DNA of 64,000 nt from Marinospirillum insulare DSM 21763 (GTDB lineage: Bacteria > Pseudomonadota > Gammaproteobacteria > Pseudomonadales > Halomonadaceae): NCBI RefSeq assembly GCF_000686905.1, contig NZ_JMLW01000006.1:1-64000 (forward strand). Direction: 5' to 3'. Positions 45,452 through 54,042 of the stretch are shown here, one piece after another (position 1 is the stretch's first letter; the number at the start of each line of letters is the position of its first letter). A program made the translations under genes and the position numbers. The notes below the pieces were generated by a model. It made no database searches. It saw only the letters and a list, made by a program, of their open reading frames with translations, and was not told the origin of the DNA.

Positions 45452-46494
45452 ACAGAGTCACTTCCCAGTCAGCGACTGAACCTTTAATGCGCGTTGAAGG
45501 TTTAAGCAAACGTTACAACCTAGCTGATGATCTAGCAGTTGATCAGGTTAGCTTTGAACTCCAGTCAGGTGAAATTTTAGCCCTGCTTGGCCCTAGTGGT
45601 TGTGGTAAAACTACCACCCTCAGAATGCTGGCAGGTTTTGAGCACCCTAATGCTGGGCGCATTTATTTACACAACCAAGATGTGACTGAGCTTCCACCAC
45701 AGAAGCGCAATATAGGTATAGTTTTTCAAGATTATGCGCTTTTTCCGCACATGACTTTATTGCGCAATGTTACCTTTGCTATGCGCCATGTGCCTAAAGA
45801 GGAACTAACCGCTAAAGCTATGGAATGGTTAAAGCTAGTGGGCTTAACTGACTACGCAAAGCGTTATCCGCATGAGCTTTCGGGTGGTCAACAACAACGT
45901 GTTGCTCTAGCCAGAACACTGGCAGCAGAACCCGAGCTGGTTTTGTTAGACGAACCTTTTTCTAACCTAGATGCTGCTTTGCGTGAAACCACCCGCAAAG
46001 AAATGCGTGAGCTTTTTAAAAAGGCTGGCACATCGGTTATTTTAGTAACCCACGACCAAGCTGAAGCTATGACCTTTGCCGACAAAGTGGGTGTCATGCA
46101 ACAGGGTAAGCTTATTCAATTAGATACCCCACAAGAAGTTTACCAGAACCCAGCTACCGCTTTTGTTGCCAAATTTTTAGGGCACACTAACTTGTTACAT
46201 GGCCAGGCTTGTGGAAACTTAGCCCACACCCCGCTAGGCACTATTAACCTAAACAATACTTTTGAAGGTGAGGTGCATTTATCTTTACGACCAGAAAACC
46301 TAACCCTAACAGCCTGCAACAACCCTAAAGCAGCCAAGGTAATTGACCGTCAATTCCGTGGCCATGACTACCTTTATGTGTTGGAACAAGATGGTTTACA
46401 GTATTGTGCCATTACGCCTAGCCATAATTACTTTGAGCTTGATAGCCACGTTGCTATTCAAAGTGCTCGCTGTGCTTCAATTCTTCCAGACTAG
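45448..46494 (+). CDS. Iron(III) ABC transporter ATP-binding protein (FbpC-like)
   Basis: The 348-residue ATPase has Walker A GPSGCGKT (residues 48-55), Q-loop VFQDYALFPHMT, LSGGQQQR signature, Walker B ELVLLDEPFSNLD and a C-terminal regulatory domain with LSLRPENLTL. FbpC/SfuC and thiamine ThiQ are the close families; the length and double permease favour ferric iron. Its last 41 bases overlap the convergent epmC gene. Confidence 0.88.
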   Translation: MNRVTSQSATEPLMRVEGLSKRYNLADDLAVDQVSFELQSGEILALLGPSGCGKTTTLRMLAGFEHPNAGRIYLHNQDVTELPPQKRNIGIVFQDYALFPHMTLLRNVTFAMRHVPKEELTAKAMEWLKLVGLTDYAKRYPHELSGGQQQRVALARTLAAEPELVLLDEPFSNLDAALRETTRKEMRELFKKAGTSVILVTHDQAEAMTFADKVGVMQQGKLIQLDTPQEVYQNPATAFVAKFLGHTNLLHGQACGNLAHTPLGTINLNNTFEGEVHLSLRPENLTLTACNNPKAAKVIDRQFRGHDYLYVLEQDGLQYCAITPSHNYFELDSHVAIQSARCASILPD

Positions 46495-47065
46495 CTTCTA
46501 GCCAAGCAATGCGCTCAGTTAAAGTTTTATAAGCATCTAACTGCCAACTAGCAAAGGGGTTTTGCCAAGCTTTACACAAGGCATCAAAAAACTGCTGGGC
46601 TCTACCCGCTAATTGACCCTTAAATAACAACTGCAAAGTTAAGCGGTGAACATTTAATTCAAAGCTATAAGTTGCACCCGGCTGACCCGTTAAATTGTCG
46701 GCACTGATATTAAATTTTCTTCCCGCTGCTAAAGTAAAGCACTGCTCATAAGCTTGAGGACGCACCTCTACTTTTTCAAAGGCACGTTGTTGGGTAGGGT
46801 TCCGACCATCGGGCACATACCAATAGCCAAAATCTTCTAATAAACGTCTTTCTGCGCCTGCAACACACCAATGGGCTATTTCATGTAAACCACTTGAAAA
46901 GAAACCCCTAGCAAAAACAATTTGGTTAACGGTTCCTGTTCTACTGGCAGGTAGGTAAACTGGCTCGTCACCACCCCTGACCAAACGTGTTTGATGGCTG
47001 GCATAAAAAGTCTGCTCAAACACAGCAATTAGCTTTTCACAGGATTGGTACTCTGAATCAAACAT
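46454..47065 (-). CDS. epmC: Elongation factor P hydroxylase EpmC (YfcM)
   Basis: The 203-residue protein hydroxylates the beta-lysylated Lys of EF-P. HEIAHWCVAGAERR supplies the metal-binding His residues, with FARGFFSSGLHE before it and YWYVPDGRNPTQQ after it. Length matches E. coli YfcM (182) loosely. It converges on fbpC with a 41-base 3' overlap. epmA and epmB are not in the window. Confidence 0.9.
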   Translation of the reverse strand: MFDSEYQSCEKLIAVFEQTFYASHQTRLVRGGDEPVYLPASRTGTVNQIVFARGFFSSGLHEIAHWCVAGAERRLLEDFGYWYVPDGRNPTQQRAFEKVEVRPQAYEQCFTLAAGRKFNISADNLTGQPGATYSFELNVHRLTLQLLFKGQLAGRAQQFFDALCKAWQNPFASWQLDAYKTLTERIAWLEASLEELKHSEHFE

Positions 47066-47175
47066 GGTGTTCCCAAATAGAAAAAGTTAATACTACACTC
47101 GATTTCACTCGTCATTCAGCAATTGATTAGTAAAATCCGTTAAAATAGTCTTTTATCATTTAAGGCATAAAAAGC

Positions 47176-48525
47176 ATGTCTCTGGCAATTTTCAAACAGC
47201 ATAACAAACCCCTTCTTCTTCTTGCTTTACCCCTTTTAGGTGCTCACTTAGCACAAACAGGGATGAGTGTAGCAGACACCATTATGGCCGGCCGTTTAAG
47301 CGCTGTAGACCTAGCCGCCGTTGCTGTTGGCTCTAGTGTTTTTATGCCTTTATTATTACTTTTGTTTGGCACGCTCATGGCAACTACACCCTTAGTTGCT
47401 CAGGCTAATGGTGCTGGTAATACCAGTATTCTATCAAGAACCATACAACAAGCTGGCTGGACGTCATTACTGGTTATCTTACCTATCGCCTTAATTTTAT
47501 ATTCTAGCCGTGCGATTTTCGATTTTATGTCGGTAACGCCACCTGTTGCAGCTTTAGGCGCTGCCTACCTTAAAGCCATTGCTTGGGGCTTACCAGCAGT
47601 GGCAGTATTTCAGGTATTACGTTGTATGTGTGAAGGGCTTAACCATGCCCGCCCTGTACTGTTAATTAGTGTGGCAGGCCTACTGCTGAACATTCCTTTA
47701 AACTACGTTTTAATCTATGGTGAACTGGGCTTTCCTAAACTAGGAGCGGTCGGTTGTGGTTATGCTACAGCCATGAGTTTTTGGTTTATGGCGGCACTTT
47801 TAGGGCTTTATGTTCACTTTGAAAAACACTACCGAAACTTTGCTATTTTTAATGTATTTCATGGCCCTAGCCTAAAAGAGATAGCAGCAATTCTTTGGTT
47901 AGGTTTACCTATTGGTTTATCTATTTTTGTTGAAGCTTCACTCTTTACTGTCATCACCCTTTTTATAGGTGAAATGGGGCGTTTTACAGTTGCAGGCCAC
48001 CAGGTCGCCCTTAACTTTACGGGCTTATTATTTATGGTGCCACTAAGCCTAGGTTTAGCCTTAACTGTAAAAGTAGGCCATGCCGTAGGTGCTAAGCGCC
48101 TAGCAGAAGCAAGAGAGATTGCTTTTTATGGTATAGGTTTAGCCTTTTTAGTAGCACTGGTATCTTCGCTATTTATGTGGATTGCCGCAGACTGGGTCGT
48201 CAAACTCTATTCTCCTAATCAGCAAGTGCAACTTCTTGCAGCCAGTCTTATCCAATTGGCTGTGTGGTATCAAATTTCTGATGCGATTCAAATTAATGCA
48301 GCGGGCGCCTTACGTGGTTATAAAGACACGCGCATTATTATGTTAATTACTCTATTTTCTTATTGGATGATAGGTTTAGCTGGTGGCTGGTGGTTAGCCA
48401 TGACTGATAATTTTTGGGGTGCACAAGGTGTATATGGCTTTTGGTATGGCCTAATAGCTGGACTAAGTGTTGCAGCTGCAATTCTTATGTGGCGCTTAAA
48501 TTACACCAGTCGTGTTCACCCCTAA
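47176..48525 (+). CDS. MATE-family multidrug/Na+ antiporter (NorM-like)
   Basis: This 449-residue polytopic protein has twelve hydrophobic segments and the MATE hallmarks: GMSVADTIMAGRLSAVDLAAVAVGSS near the start and GCGYATAMSFW in the middle, with GALRGYKDTR in the second half. Exports cationic drugs by Na+ or H+ exchange. E. coli MdtK/NorM is 457 residues. A SIMPL-domain protein gene follows by 11 bases. Confidence 0.9.
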   Translation: MSLAIFKQHNKPLLLLALPLLGAHLAQTGMSVADTIMAGRLSAVDLAAVAVGSSVFMPLLLLLFGTLMATTPLVAQANGAGNTSILSRTIQQAGWTSLLVILPIALILYSSRAIFDFMSVTPPVAALGAAYLKAIAWGLPAVAVFQVLRCMCEGLNHARPVLLISVAGLLLNIPLNYVLIYGELGFPKLGAVGCGYATAMSFWFMAALLGLYVHFEKHYRNFAIFNVFHGPSLKEIAAILWLGLPIGLSIFVEASLFTVITLFIGEMGRFTVAGHQVALNFTGLLFMVPLSLGLALTVKVGHAVGAKRLAEAREIAFYGIGLAFLVALVSSLFMWIAADWVVKLYSPNQQVQLLAASLIQLAVWYQISDAIQINAAGALRGYKDTRIIMLITLFSYWMIGLAGGWWLAMTDNFWGAQGVYGFWYGLIAGLSVAAAILMWRLNYTSRVHP

Positions 48526-48536
48526 CGGAGACTTTT

Positions 48537-49247
48537 ATGAACTTAATTAAACAACCTAAATTATTGATAGGTTTGTTACTGCTTGCTTTAAGTAGCAGCC
48601 TATTCGCCCAAGGTTGGGCACCCACGCCTCACTTACAGGTAGAGAGTGAAGCACGAATTAGCCTTGATGCTGATCTAGTAGATATTCATGCAAGTTTTAG
48701 TGCCGAAAATCAAGATTCTCAATTAGCCATTCAAACCCTAGAGCAAGATTTTCGCTTGTTATTGCGTGACTTAAAACGACACCTACCCCAAGCTTCACAA
48801 TTAGAAGCAGGGCAAATTTCTATTCAACCTCGCCGAACGCAACGTAATGACACTTGGCAAATTACCGGTTACACAGCGAGTAGAAATTTAAAGCTGATTG
48901 ATTTACCTGTAGAAGAAGCTGGAGAATGGATAGAAAAAATAACCCAAGCCAAACCTCACCAACTAGGACCTATGAACTATCACTCTAGTCAAGCCAGTAA
49001 AAGCCGTAACCCTGCACTAGAAGCGGCCTTGAAAGATGCGCAAGACAAAGCAGTTTTAATGGCTAATAGCTTAGGTCAAAACCTAGGTCGTGCTCTACAA
49101 ATACAAGAAATATCGAGCCCAGGCGTTCAATCACAGAAACTAATGATGATGGCCGACTCAGCGGTTAGATCGGCTGCGCCAGAGCTAGTGGCAGGTCAGG
49201 TAGAAGCCACTGCGCGGGTCAGGGTGATTTTTGAGTTATTAAACTAA
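48537..49247 (+). CDS. SIMPL-domain (DUF541) periplasmic protein
   Basis: The 236-residue secreted protein has a signal peptide (LLIGLLLLALSSSLFAQ) from the ATG at 48537, with CGGAGAC upstream. The SIMPL/DUF541 core contains VDIHASFSAENQDSQLAIQTL, QISIQPRRTQRNDTWQITGYTAS and AALKDAQDKAVLMANSLGQNLG. Related E. coli YggE lowers oxidative stress, by an unknown mechanism. Likely co-transcribed with the MATE pump. An in-frame start inside the MATE gene is rejected. Confidence 0.87.
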   Translation: MNLIKQPKLLIGLLLLALSSSLFAQGWAPTPHLQVESEARISLDADLVDIHASFSAENQDSQLAIQTLEQDFRLLLRDLKRHLPQASQLEAGQISIQPRRTQRNDTWQITGYTASRNLKLIDLPVEEAGEWIEKITQAKPHQLGPMNYHSSQASKSRNPALEAALKDAQDKAVLMANSLGQNLGRALQIQEISSPGVQSQKLMMMADSAVRSAAPELVAGQVEATARVRVIFELLN

Positions 49248-49326
49248 CAACTCCAACCTTTAATTTTACAATAAAAGTTTACTTTGCATTCAAAGGTTTA
49301 CCTCCTAGCCAGCAACCTCTACAATA

Positions 49327-49342
49327 CTGTATAGAAAACTAG
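49327..49342. promoter_or_regulatory. Degenerate LexA box upstream of lexA
   Basis: CTGT, eight A-rich bases, then CTAG instead of ACAG, 47 bases before the lexA start. LexA autoregulation is general, and the left half-site is perfect, but the right half-site is poor, so this is tentative; the better box in this window precedes intI. Confidence 0.4.
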
Positions 49343-49388
49343 TGCTGGTTAGCTAGCCAGCTGTGCATTTATTCAATTAGAGGTTGCC

Positions 49389-50048
49389 ATGTTAAAACTC
49401 ACTAAACGCCAGCAAGAGGTGTTAGACATTGTAAAACGCGCTATGCGCGATAAAGGCATGCCACCAACCCGAGCAGAAATTGCCAAAATTTTAGGTTTTA
49501 AATCTGCCAACGCAGCTGAAGAACACTTAAAAGCCCTAGCTAAAAAAGGTGCTATTGAAATTTTAGCTGGTACCTCTCGTGGCATTCGTATTCTTAATGA
49601 TGAAACCAGTGTAAAAAGTAGCGAGGGTTATCAAGAAGAAGCCGACCTAGGTTTACCTGTTTTAGGTCAGGTAGCTGCTGGTAGCCCGGTATTAGCCTCT
49701 GAGAACATTGCCTTTCACTTAAAAGTAGACCCTAACTCTTTTCGTAAAAAGGCTGACTACCTATTAAAGGTTAAAGGCCTAAGCATGAAAGATATAGGCA
49801 TTATGGAAGGTGACCTGCTGGCAGTACACCGCACTAACGATACGCCTCGTAATGGCCAGCTAGTTGTGGCAAGAATTCAAGATGAAGTGACAGTCAAACG
49901 CTTTAAAAAAGAAGGTCATTGGGTTTGGTTATTGCCAGAAAATGCAGACTTTGAACCCATTAAAGTTGATTTAAGAGAAGAAACCTTAGTTATTGAAGGT
50001 TTAGCTGTGGGCTTAATTCGTGATGACCTCAATGCTACCTTCCATTAA
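49389..50048 (+). CDS. lexA: SOS repressor LexA
   Basis: The 219-residue repressor has the winged-helix N-terminus ([39 protein letters not shown]). The self-cleavage bond is Ala97-Gly98 in VAAGSP, with catalytic Ser132 (GLSMKDIGI) and Lys170 (VTVKRF). It blocks SOS genes until RecA filaments trigger autocleavage. The window's intI remnant keeps a LexA box. Followed by a shared terminator with convergent topA. Confidence 0.97.
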   Translation: MLKLTKRQQEVLDIVKRAMRDKGMPPTRAEIAKILGFKSANAAEEHLKALAKKGAIEILAGTSRGIRILNDETSVKSSEGYQEEADLGLPVLGQVAAGSPVLASENIAFHLKVDPNSFRKKADYLLKVKGLSMKDIGIMEGDLLAVHRTNDTPRNGQLVVARIQDEVTVKRFKKEGHWVWLLPENADFEPIKVDLREETLVIEGLAVGLIRDDLNATFH

Positions 50049-50072
50049 AATCCCTCATTAAGTAACACATTA

Positions 50073-50097
50073 AAAACCCCGCTTAAAGCGGGGTTTT
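50073..50097. terminator. Bidirectional terminator between lexA and topA
   Basis: A GC-rich stem (CCCCGC/GCGGGG, extended by A-T pairs to AAAACCCCGCTT) with flanking A and T runs on each side serves both converging genes; it lies 25 bases past the lexA stop and 5 before the topA stop. Confidence 0.88.
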
Positions 50098-50101
50098 ATG
50101 T

Positions 50102-52765
50102 TTATTTCTTAGCAGCTGCTTTTTTGGGTGCCGCTTTAGGCTTAGGTTTAGCCTTGGCCTTAGCTTTTGGCTTATCTTCAACAACCCACTTACCACCTTC
50201 ATAAAAGGCTTTAAAACCAGTTGCCTTACCGTCTTTTTCTGCCTGCACAAACTGCTCTTTATTTTTGCGCGAATAACGTATCACCGTAGGGTTGCCCTCG
50301 GTATCGTATTCAGGCGCTTCCAATAAGTAATGGTGCTTAGGATCTATCTCTGCCTTGTGTGGCTTAATCTCATTCACCTGGGGTGGGCGGGTTTCACGCA
50401 TCTTAGGAAACTGACTAGCCGCTAAGAAAACACCACTGGCACCATCACGCAATACATAATGGTCATCAACCTTTAAGCACTTTAGCTCAGGCATAGGCAC
50501 AGGGTCCATCTTAGGTGGCGCTGCTTCTCCACTGCGTAACAACTTGCGAGTATTTTTACACTCACTATTGGTACAGCCAAAATACTTACCAAAACGGCCC
50601 GTTTTAAGCTGCATTTCATTGCCACACTTGTCACATTCTAAGGTTGGTCCTTCATAACCTTTTAAGCGGAAAGTTCCTTCTTCAACCTGGTAACCACCAC
50701 AGTCTGGGCTGTTACCACAAACATGCAGCTTACGCTTTTCATCAATGATAAAGCTTTCCATCGCAGTACCACATTTTTGACAGCGACGCTTAGCTCTTAG
50801 CGCATTGGTTTCTGCTTGTTCATCATCGTCTTCACCCACAAATTCATCGGCTGAAACAAGGTTAATGGTTGTTTTGCAGCGTTCTTTAGGCGGTAAAGCA
50901 TAGCCAGAACAACCTAAAAAAGTGCCCGTTGAAGCAATGCGTATTTGCATGTGACGACCACAGCTAGGGCAAGAAATATCAGTATCAACTGGCTGATTAG
51001 GGCGCATACCTTCGTTGGTATCTTGTGCCTTTTCTAGCTGTTTCTTAAAACCTGTATAAAACTTATCTAAAAGCGTTACCCACTTTTCTTCACCTTGGGC
51101 AACAGCATCAAGTGAGTCTTCCATACGCGCTGTAAAGCTAAAATCTAATAAGTCTTGGAAAGATTCAACCAAGCGGTCGGTAACAATATCGCCCATCTTT
51201 TCAGCATAAAAACGGCGATTTTCAACCTTGGCATAACCCCGGTCTTGAATGGTAGAAATAATAGCCGCATAGGTAGAAGGACGACCTATGCCCTGTTTTT
51301 CTAGCTCTTTAACCAAAGCCGCTTCAGTAAAACGTGCGGGTGGTTTAGTAAAGTGCTGACGTGGATCTAGGTTTTGTAGGTTTAGCTTTTCACCCACTTT
51401 TAAATCTGGCAATACCTGGTCTTCAGCCTGCTTGCCAGTAACTGGTTGAATACGTGTGAAACCATCGAACTTAAGTATCCGACCCTTAGCTTTTAATTCG
51501 TAGCCAGCTGCGCTTACTTTTAAACTGGTCGACAAATAACGTGCAGGAGGCATTTGGCAAGCCACAAACTGGCGCCAAATAAGCTCGTATAAACGCTGGG
51601 CATCACGCTCAATAGTAGAGCCTAGGTTTTTTCCTTGTACTTGCACACTAGAAGGGCGTATCGCCTCGTGGGCTTCTTGCGCTCCATCTTTACTGGAATA
51701 AACTTGGGGTGTTTCAGGTAAATAGTCTGAACCCAGCTCTTTGGCTATCCAATCACGGCAGTCTGCAACTGCATCTTGTGAAAGGTTAGTTGAGTCGGTA
51801 CGCATATAGGTGATATGACCTGCTTCGTATAAACGCTGAGCTAGGGTCATGGTTTTCTTCACAGAGAAGCCTAAACGTGTACTGGCTGCCTGCTGCAAAG
51901 TAGAGGTAATAAAAGGTGCAGAAGGGCGACTACTCGTTGGTTTATCTTCACGGTCTGCAACCGTATAAGTTGCGGGTTGAAGCTCGGCTAAAGCCGCATC
52001 TGTTTCAGCTTTACTGTTTGGACGAAAAGCTTTACCAGCCTGCTTAGTAACCGCACAGGTTAAATCTATGGCTTTTTCATTTTGCAGGTGAGCAGTAACA
52101 TCCCAATACTCTTCAGGAATAAACGCCCGAATTTCACGCTCACGCTCAACGATCAGACGCACAGCTACCGATTGTACCCGTCCAGCCGATAAACCTCGTG
52201 CTACTTTAGACCAAAGCAAGGGCGAAACCATATACCCCACTACCCTGTCTAAAAAGCGTCTAGCCTGCTGAGCATGTACCCGATTCATATCAAGCATGCT
52301 AGGCGATTCAAACGCTTGGGTAATGGCTTTTTTAGTAATTTCGTTAAACACTACACGGCGGTAACGAGAGTCATCACCACCCAAAGTTTCCCGCAGGTGC
52401 CAAGCAATGGCCTCCCCTTCGCGGTCCAAATCCGTTGCCAGATAAATCATGTCAGCATTTTTAGCTAGCTTTTTTAACTCATCAACAACTTTTTCTTTGC
52501 CGGGTAGAATTTCATAGTGAGCTGTCCAACCTTCTTCTGGATTTACACCCATGCGCTTAAACAGCTGTAACTGAGCCTTGCGCTTTTTCTCTTCAGGGCT
52601 CAACCCTTTAGTGCTAGTTCTAACAGTGGTGCTTTTGCCACTGCCGCTTACAGGCAAATCACGAATATGACCAACGCTAGACTTAACAATGTATTCATTG
52701 CCTAAGTATTTATTAATTGTTTTAGCTTTGGCCGGTGACTCGACGATGACCAGTGATTTACCCAT
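50102..52765 (-). CDS. topA: DNA topoisomerase I
   Basis: Relaxes negative supercoils. The Toprim domain opens with [18 protein letters not shown] and includes [13 protein letters not shown]. The catalytic Tyr lies in [14 protein letters not shown]. Three C4 zinc ribbons follow: CPSCGRHMQ...[11 protein letters not shown], and [10 protein letters not shown] with CTNSEC. Residues past these form a topoisomerase C-ribbon; the tail is a Lys/Ala/Pro run ([19 protein letters not shown]). 887 residues against 865 in E. coli. Confidence 0.97.
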   Translation of the reverse strand: MGKSLVIVESPAKAKTINKYLGNEYIVKSSVGHIRDLPVSGSGKSTTVRTSTKGLSPEEKKRKAQLQLFKRMGVNPEEGWTAHYEILPGKEKVVDELKKLAKNADMIYLATDLDREGEAIAWHLRETLGGDDSRYRRVVFNEITKKAITQAFESPSMLDMNRVHAQQARRFLDRVVGYMVSPLLWSKVARGLSAGRVQSVAVRLIVEREREIRAFIPEEYWDVTAHLQNEKAIDLTCAVTKQAGKAFRPNSKAETDAALAELQPATYTVADREDKPTSSRPSAPFITSTLQQAASTRLGFSVKKTMTLAQRLYEAGHITYMRTDSTNLSQDAVADCRDWIAKELGSDYLPETPQVYSSKDGAQEAHEAIRPSSVQVQGKNLGSTIERDAQRLYELIWRQFVACQMPPARYLSTSLKVSAAGYELKAKGRILKFDGFTRIQPVTGKQAEDQVLPDLKVGEKLNLQNLDPRQHFTKPPARFTEAALVKELEKQGIGRPSTYAAIISTIQDRGYAKVENRRFYAEKMGDIVTDRLVESFQDLLDFSFTARMEDSLDAVAQGEEKWVTLLDKFYTGFKKQLEKAQDTNEGMRPNQPVDTDISCPSCGRHMQIRIASTGTFLGCSGYALPPKERCKTTINLVSADEFVGEDDDEQAETNALRAKRRCQKCGTAMESFIIDEKRKLHVCGNSPDCGGYQVEEGTFRLKGYEGPTLECDKCGNEMQLKTGRFGKYFGCTNSECKNTRKLLRSGEAAPPKMDPVPMPELKCLKVDDHYVLRDGASGVFLAASQFPKMRETRPPQVNEIKPHKAEIDPKHHYLLEAPEYDTEGNPTVIRYSRKNKEQFVQAEKDGKATGFKAFYEGGKWVVEDKPKAKAKAKPKPKAAPKKAAAKK

Positions 52766-52986
52766 TCCGCTTTATATCCCATTGACTTATATAGAAAAGC
52801 TTAAAATAACTCGTTAAAGGCTGACTACAGTAACCTAGAGCGTGCAAGGTTTCCAGCCTGCTTAAGTAAAAGGCTAAAAGTTAACTTGGCTAAAAGCTAG
52901 CAGTTTTTAAATTTACCCTGCTGGAAATAAACCTCAACCAGTGGTAAAACTAGTTGAAACACAAAACCTATCGAGTTGTTGATCTT

Positions 52987-53490
52987 ATGAAAAAAATACT
53001 CTTCGCCCTTGCTCTTTCCTTATTATTACTAACTCAACCAGCTGTAGCTAAAGATAGTAGCACAGCCCAAATGCTGGTTGGCGAGTGGCGCTGCACCCAA
53101 AAACTAGAGCCAGAAGAAGGCTTAACCCTAACGGTTAACTATATTCAGCTTTTTACTGCCCAGCGCAACTTTACGCTAGATGGCAGCATGGAAATAGAAT
53201 TTAATATGCCAGAAATGAAGCAGATGTTTGGTGGCGACACCCTCAACTACCTTTTTGAAGGCAGTGGTAGCTGGATAACTCAGCCTAAACGCCTAATTAT
53301 AAAAACAGAAAACACCAATATGACACCCAACAGCCCACTTGCACAACAAATGCATGATGCTGGCATTATGGATATGAACGATCTACAAGAAATGCAAAGT
53401 GAAGATGAATTTATTATTAATAGTCTTAGCAAAAATTCACTTAAGCTAACTCACCTAGAAGAAGAATTTACTGCCGAGTGCACTCGCTAA
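52987..53490 (+). CDS. Secreted hypothetical protein
   Basis: The 167-residue protein has a clear signal peptide (KKILFALALSLLLLTQPAVA, cleaved near residue 20) and no recognised family. The mature part begins GEWRCTQKL and contains a beta-rich middle with two Cys (GEWRC and AECTR) that could pair. Pattern GEWRC plus GSGSW resembles small lipocalin-like calyx proteins, but that is speculation. ATG at 52987 is chosen because it starts the signal peptide; an in-frame TTG upstream is less likely. Confidence 0.65.
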   Translation: MKKILFALALSLLLLTQPAVAKDSSTAQMLVGEWRCTQKLEPEEGLTLTVNYIQLFTAQRNFTLDGSMEIEFNMPEMKQMFGGDTLNYLFEGSGSWITQPKRLIIKTENTNMTPNSPLAQQMHDAGIMDMNDLQEMQSEDEFIINSLSKNSLKLTHLEEEFTAECTR

Positions 53491-53496
53491 TAATAC

Positions 53497-53751
53497 TTAA
53501 AATAAATTCGACTGTACTTCAGCTTCTTCCGTTAAACTTTCATCCTTTAAAGCCTGTGCTCTAGCACGCATTACCCGCAGCTTACGCTGCTGGCACAGGC
53601 GAACTACCTTGCGTTTATCTATAGCGCTCAACTTCAGCCAATAAAGACGCTCTTCTCGAGAACGAAAGCAACCTTTGCAATAGCCTCTATTGTTAACCTC
53701 ACATACGCCTATGCAAGGACTAGGAATTTCAAAAAACTCTAGTTGCTGCAT
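53497..53751 (-). CDS. DUF1289 Cys-motif protein
   Basis: An 84-residue protein with the DUF1289 motif SPCIGVCEVNNRGYCKGCFRSREE: four Cys in a Zn- or Fe-S-like C-x3-C...C-x2-C pattern. Function unknown; some annotated as Fe-S proteins. The ATG at 53751 (AGGTG five bases upstream) is chosen over an earlier in-frame Met. Converges on the secreted protein gene with 6 bases between the stops. Confidence 0.85.
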   Translation of the reverse strand: MQQLEFFEIPSPCIGVCEVNNRGYCKGCFRSREERLYWLKLSAIDKRKVVRLCQQRKLRVMRARAQALKDESLTEEAEVQSNLF

Positions 53752-53917
53752 AATTACACCTATCAATATCAGCGTACAAAATAGTTAAAAAATCAACTTA
53801 AAATTTAGTTTTTTTTTAGCTTTTCCACTTGAAATTCTTTAAGAGCTGATAGCATCTAGCTTACAGAATAGAACAAAGTGAATGCAGCCACCTACAGACA
53901 CCCATTTCACTTTCCCC

Positions 53918-53963
53918 ACTCTATATCGCGCTTCACTTTAAAAAATAACACTATATAATGTGT
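53918..53963. promoter_or_regulatory. Paired NrdR boxes upstream of nrdA
   Basis: The proximal box at 53948-53963 reads ACACTATATAATGTGT, a 16-base palindrome close to the NrdR consensus. A weaker box with the same CTATAT core begins at 53918, with the cores 30 bases apart, near three helical turns as in E. coli nrd promoters. NrdR represses ribonucleotide reductase genes when dATP is abundant. nrdR is not in the window. Confidence 0.75.
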
Positions 53964-54042
53964 TATCCAATATCAGAGCACATACATCAGCGCTCGGAAA
54001 ACTTCAAGCCAAGTTACAAAAAAACACTCGAAGGACTTATCT

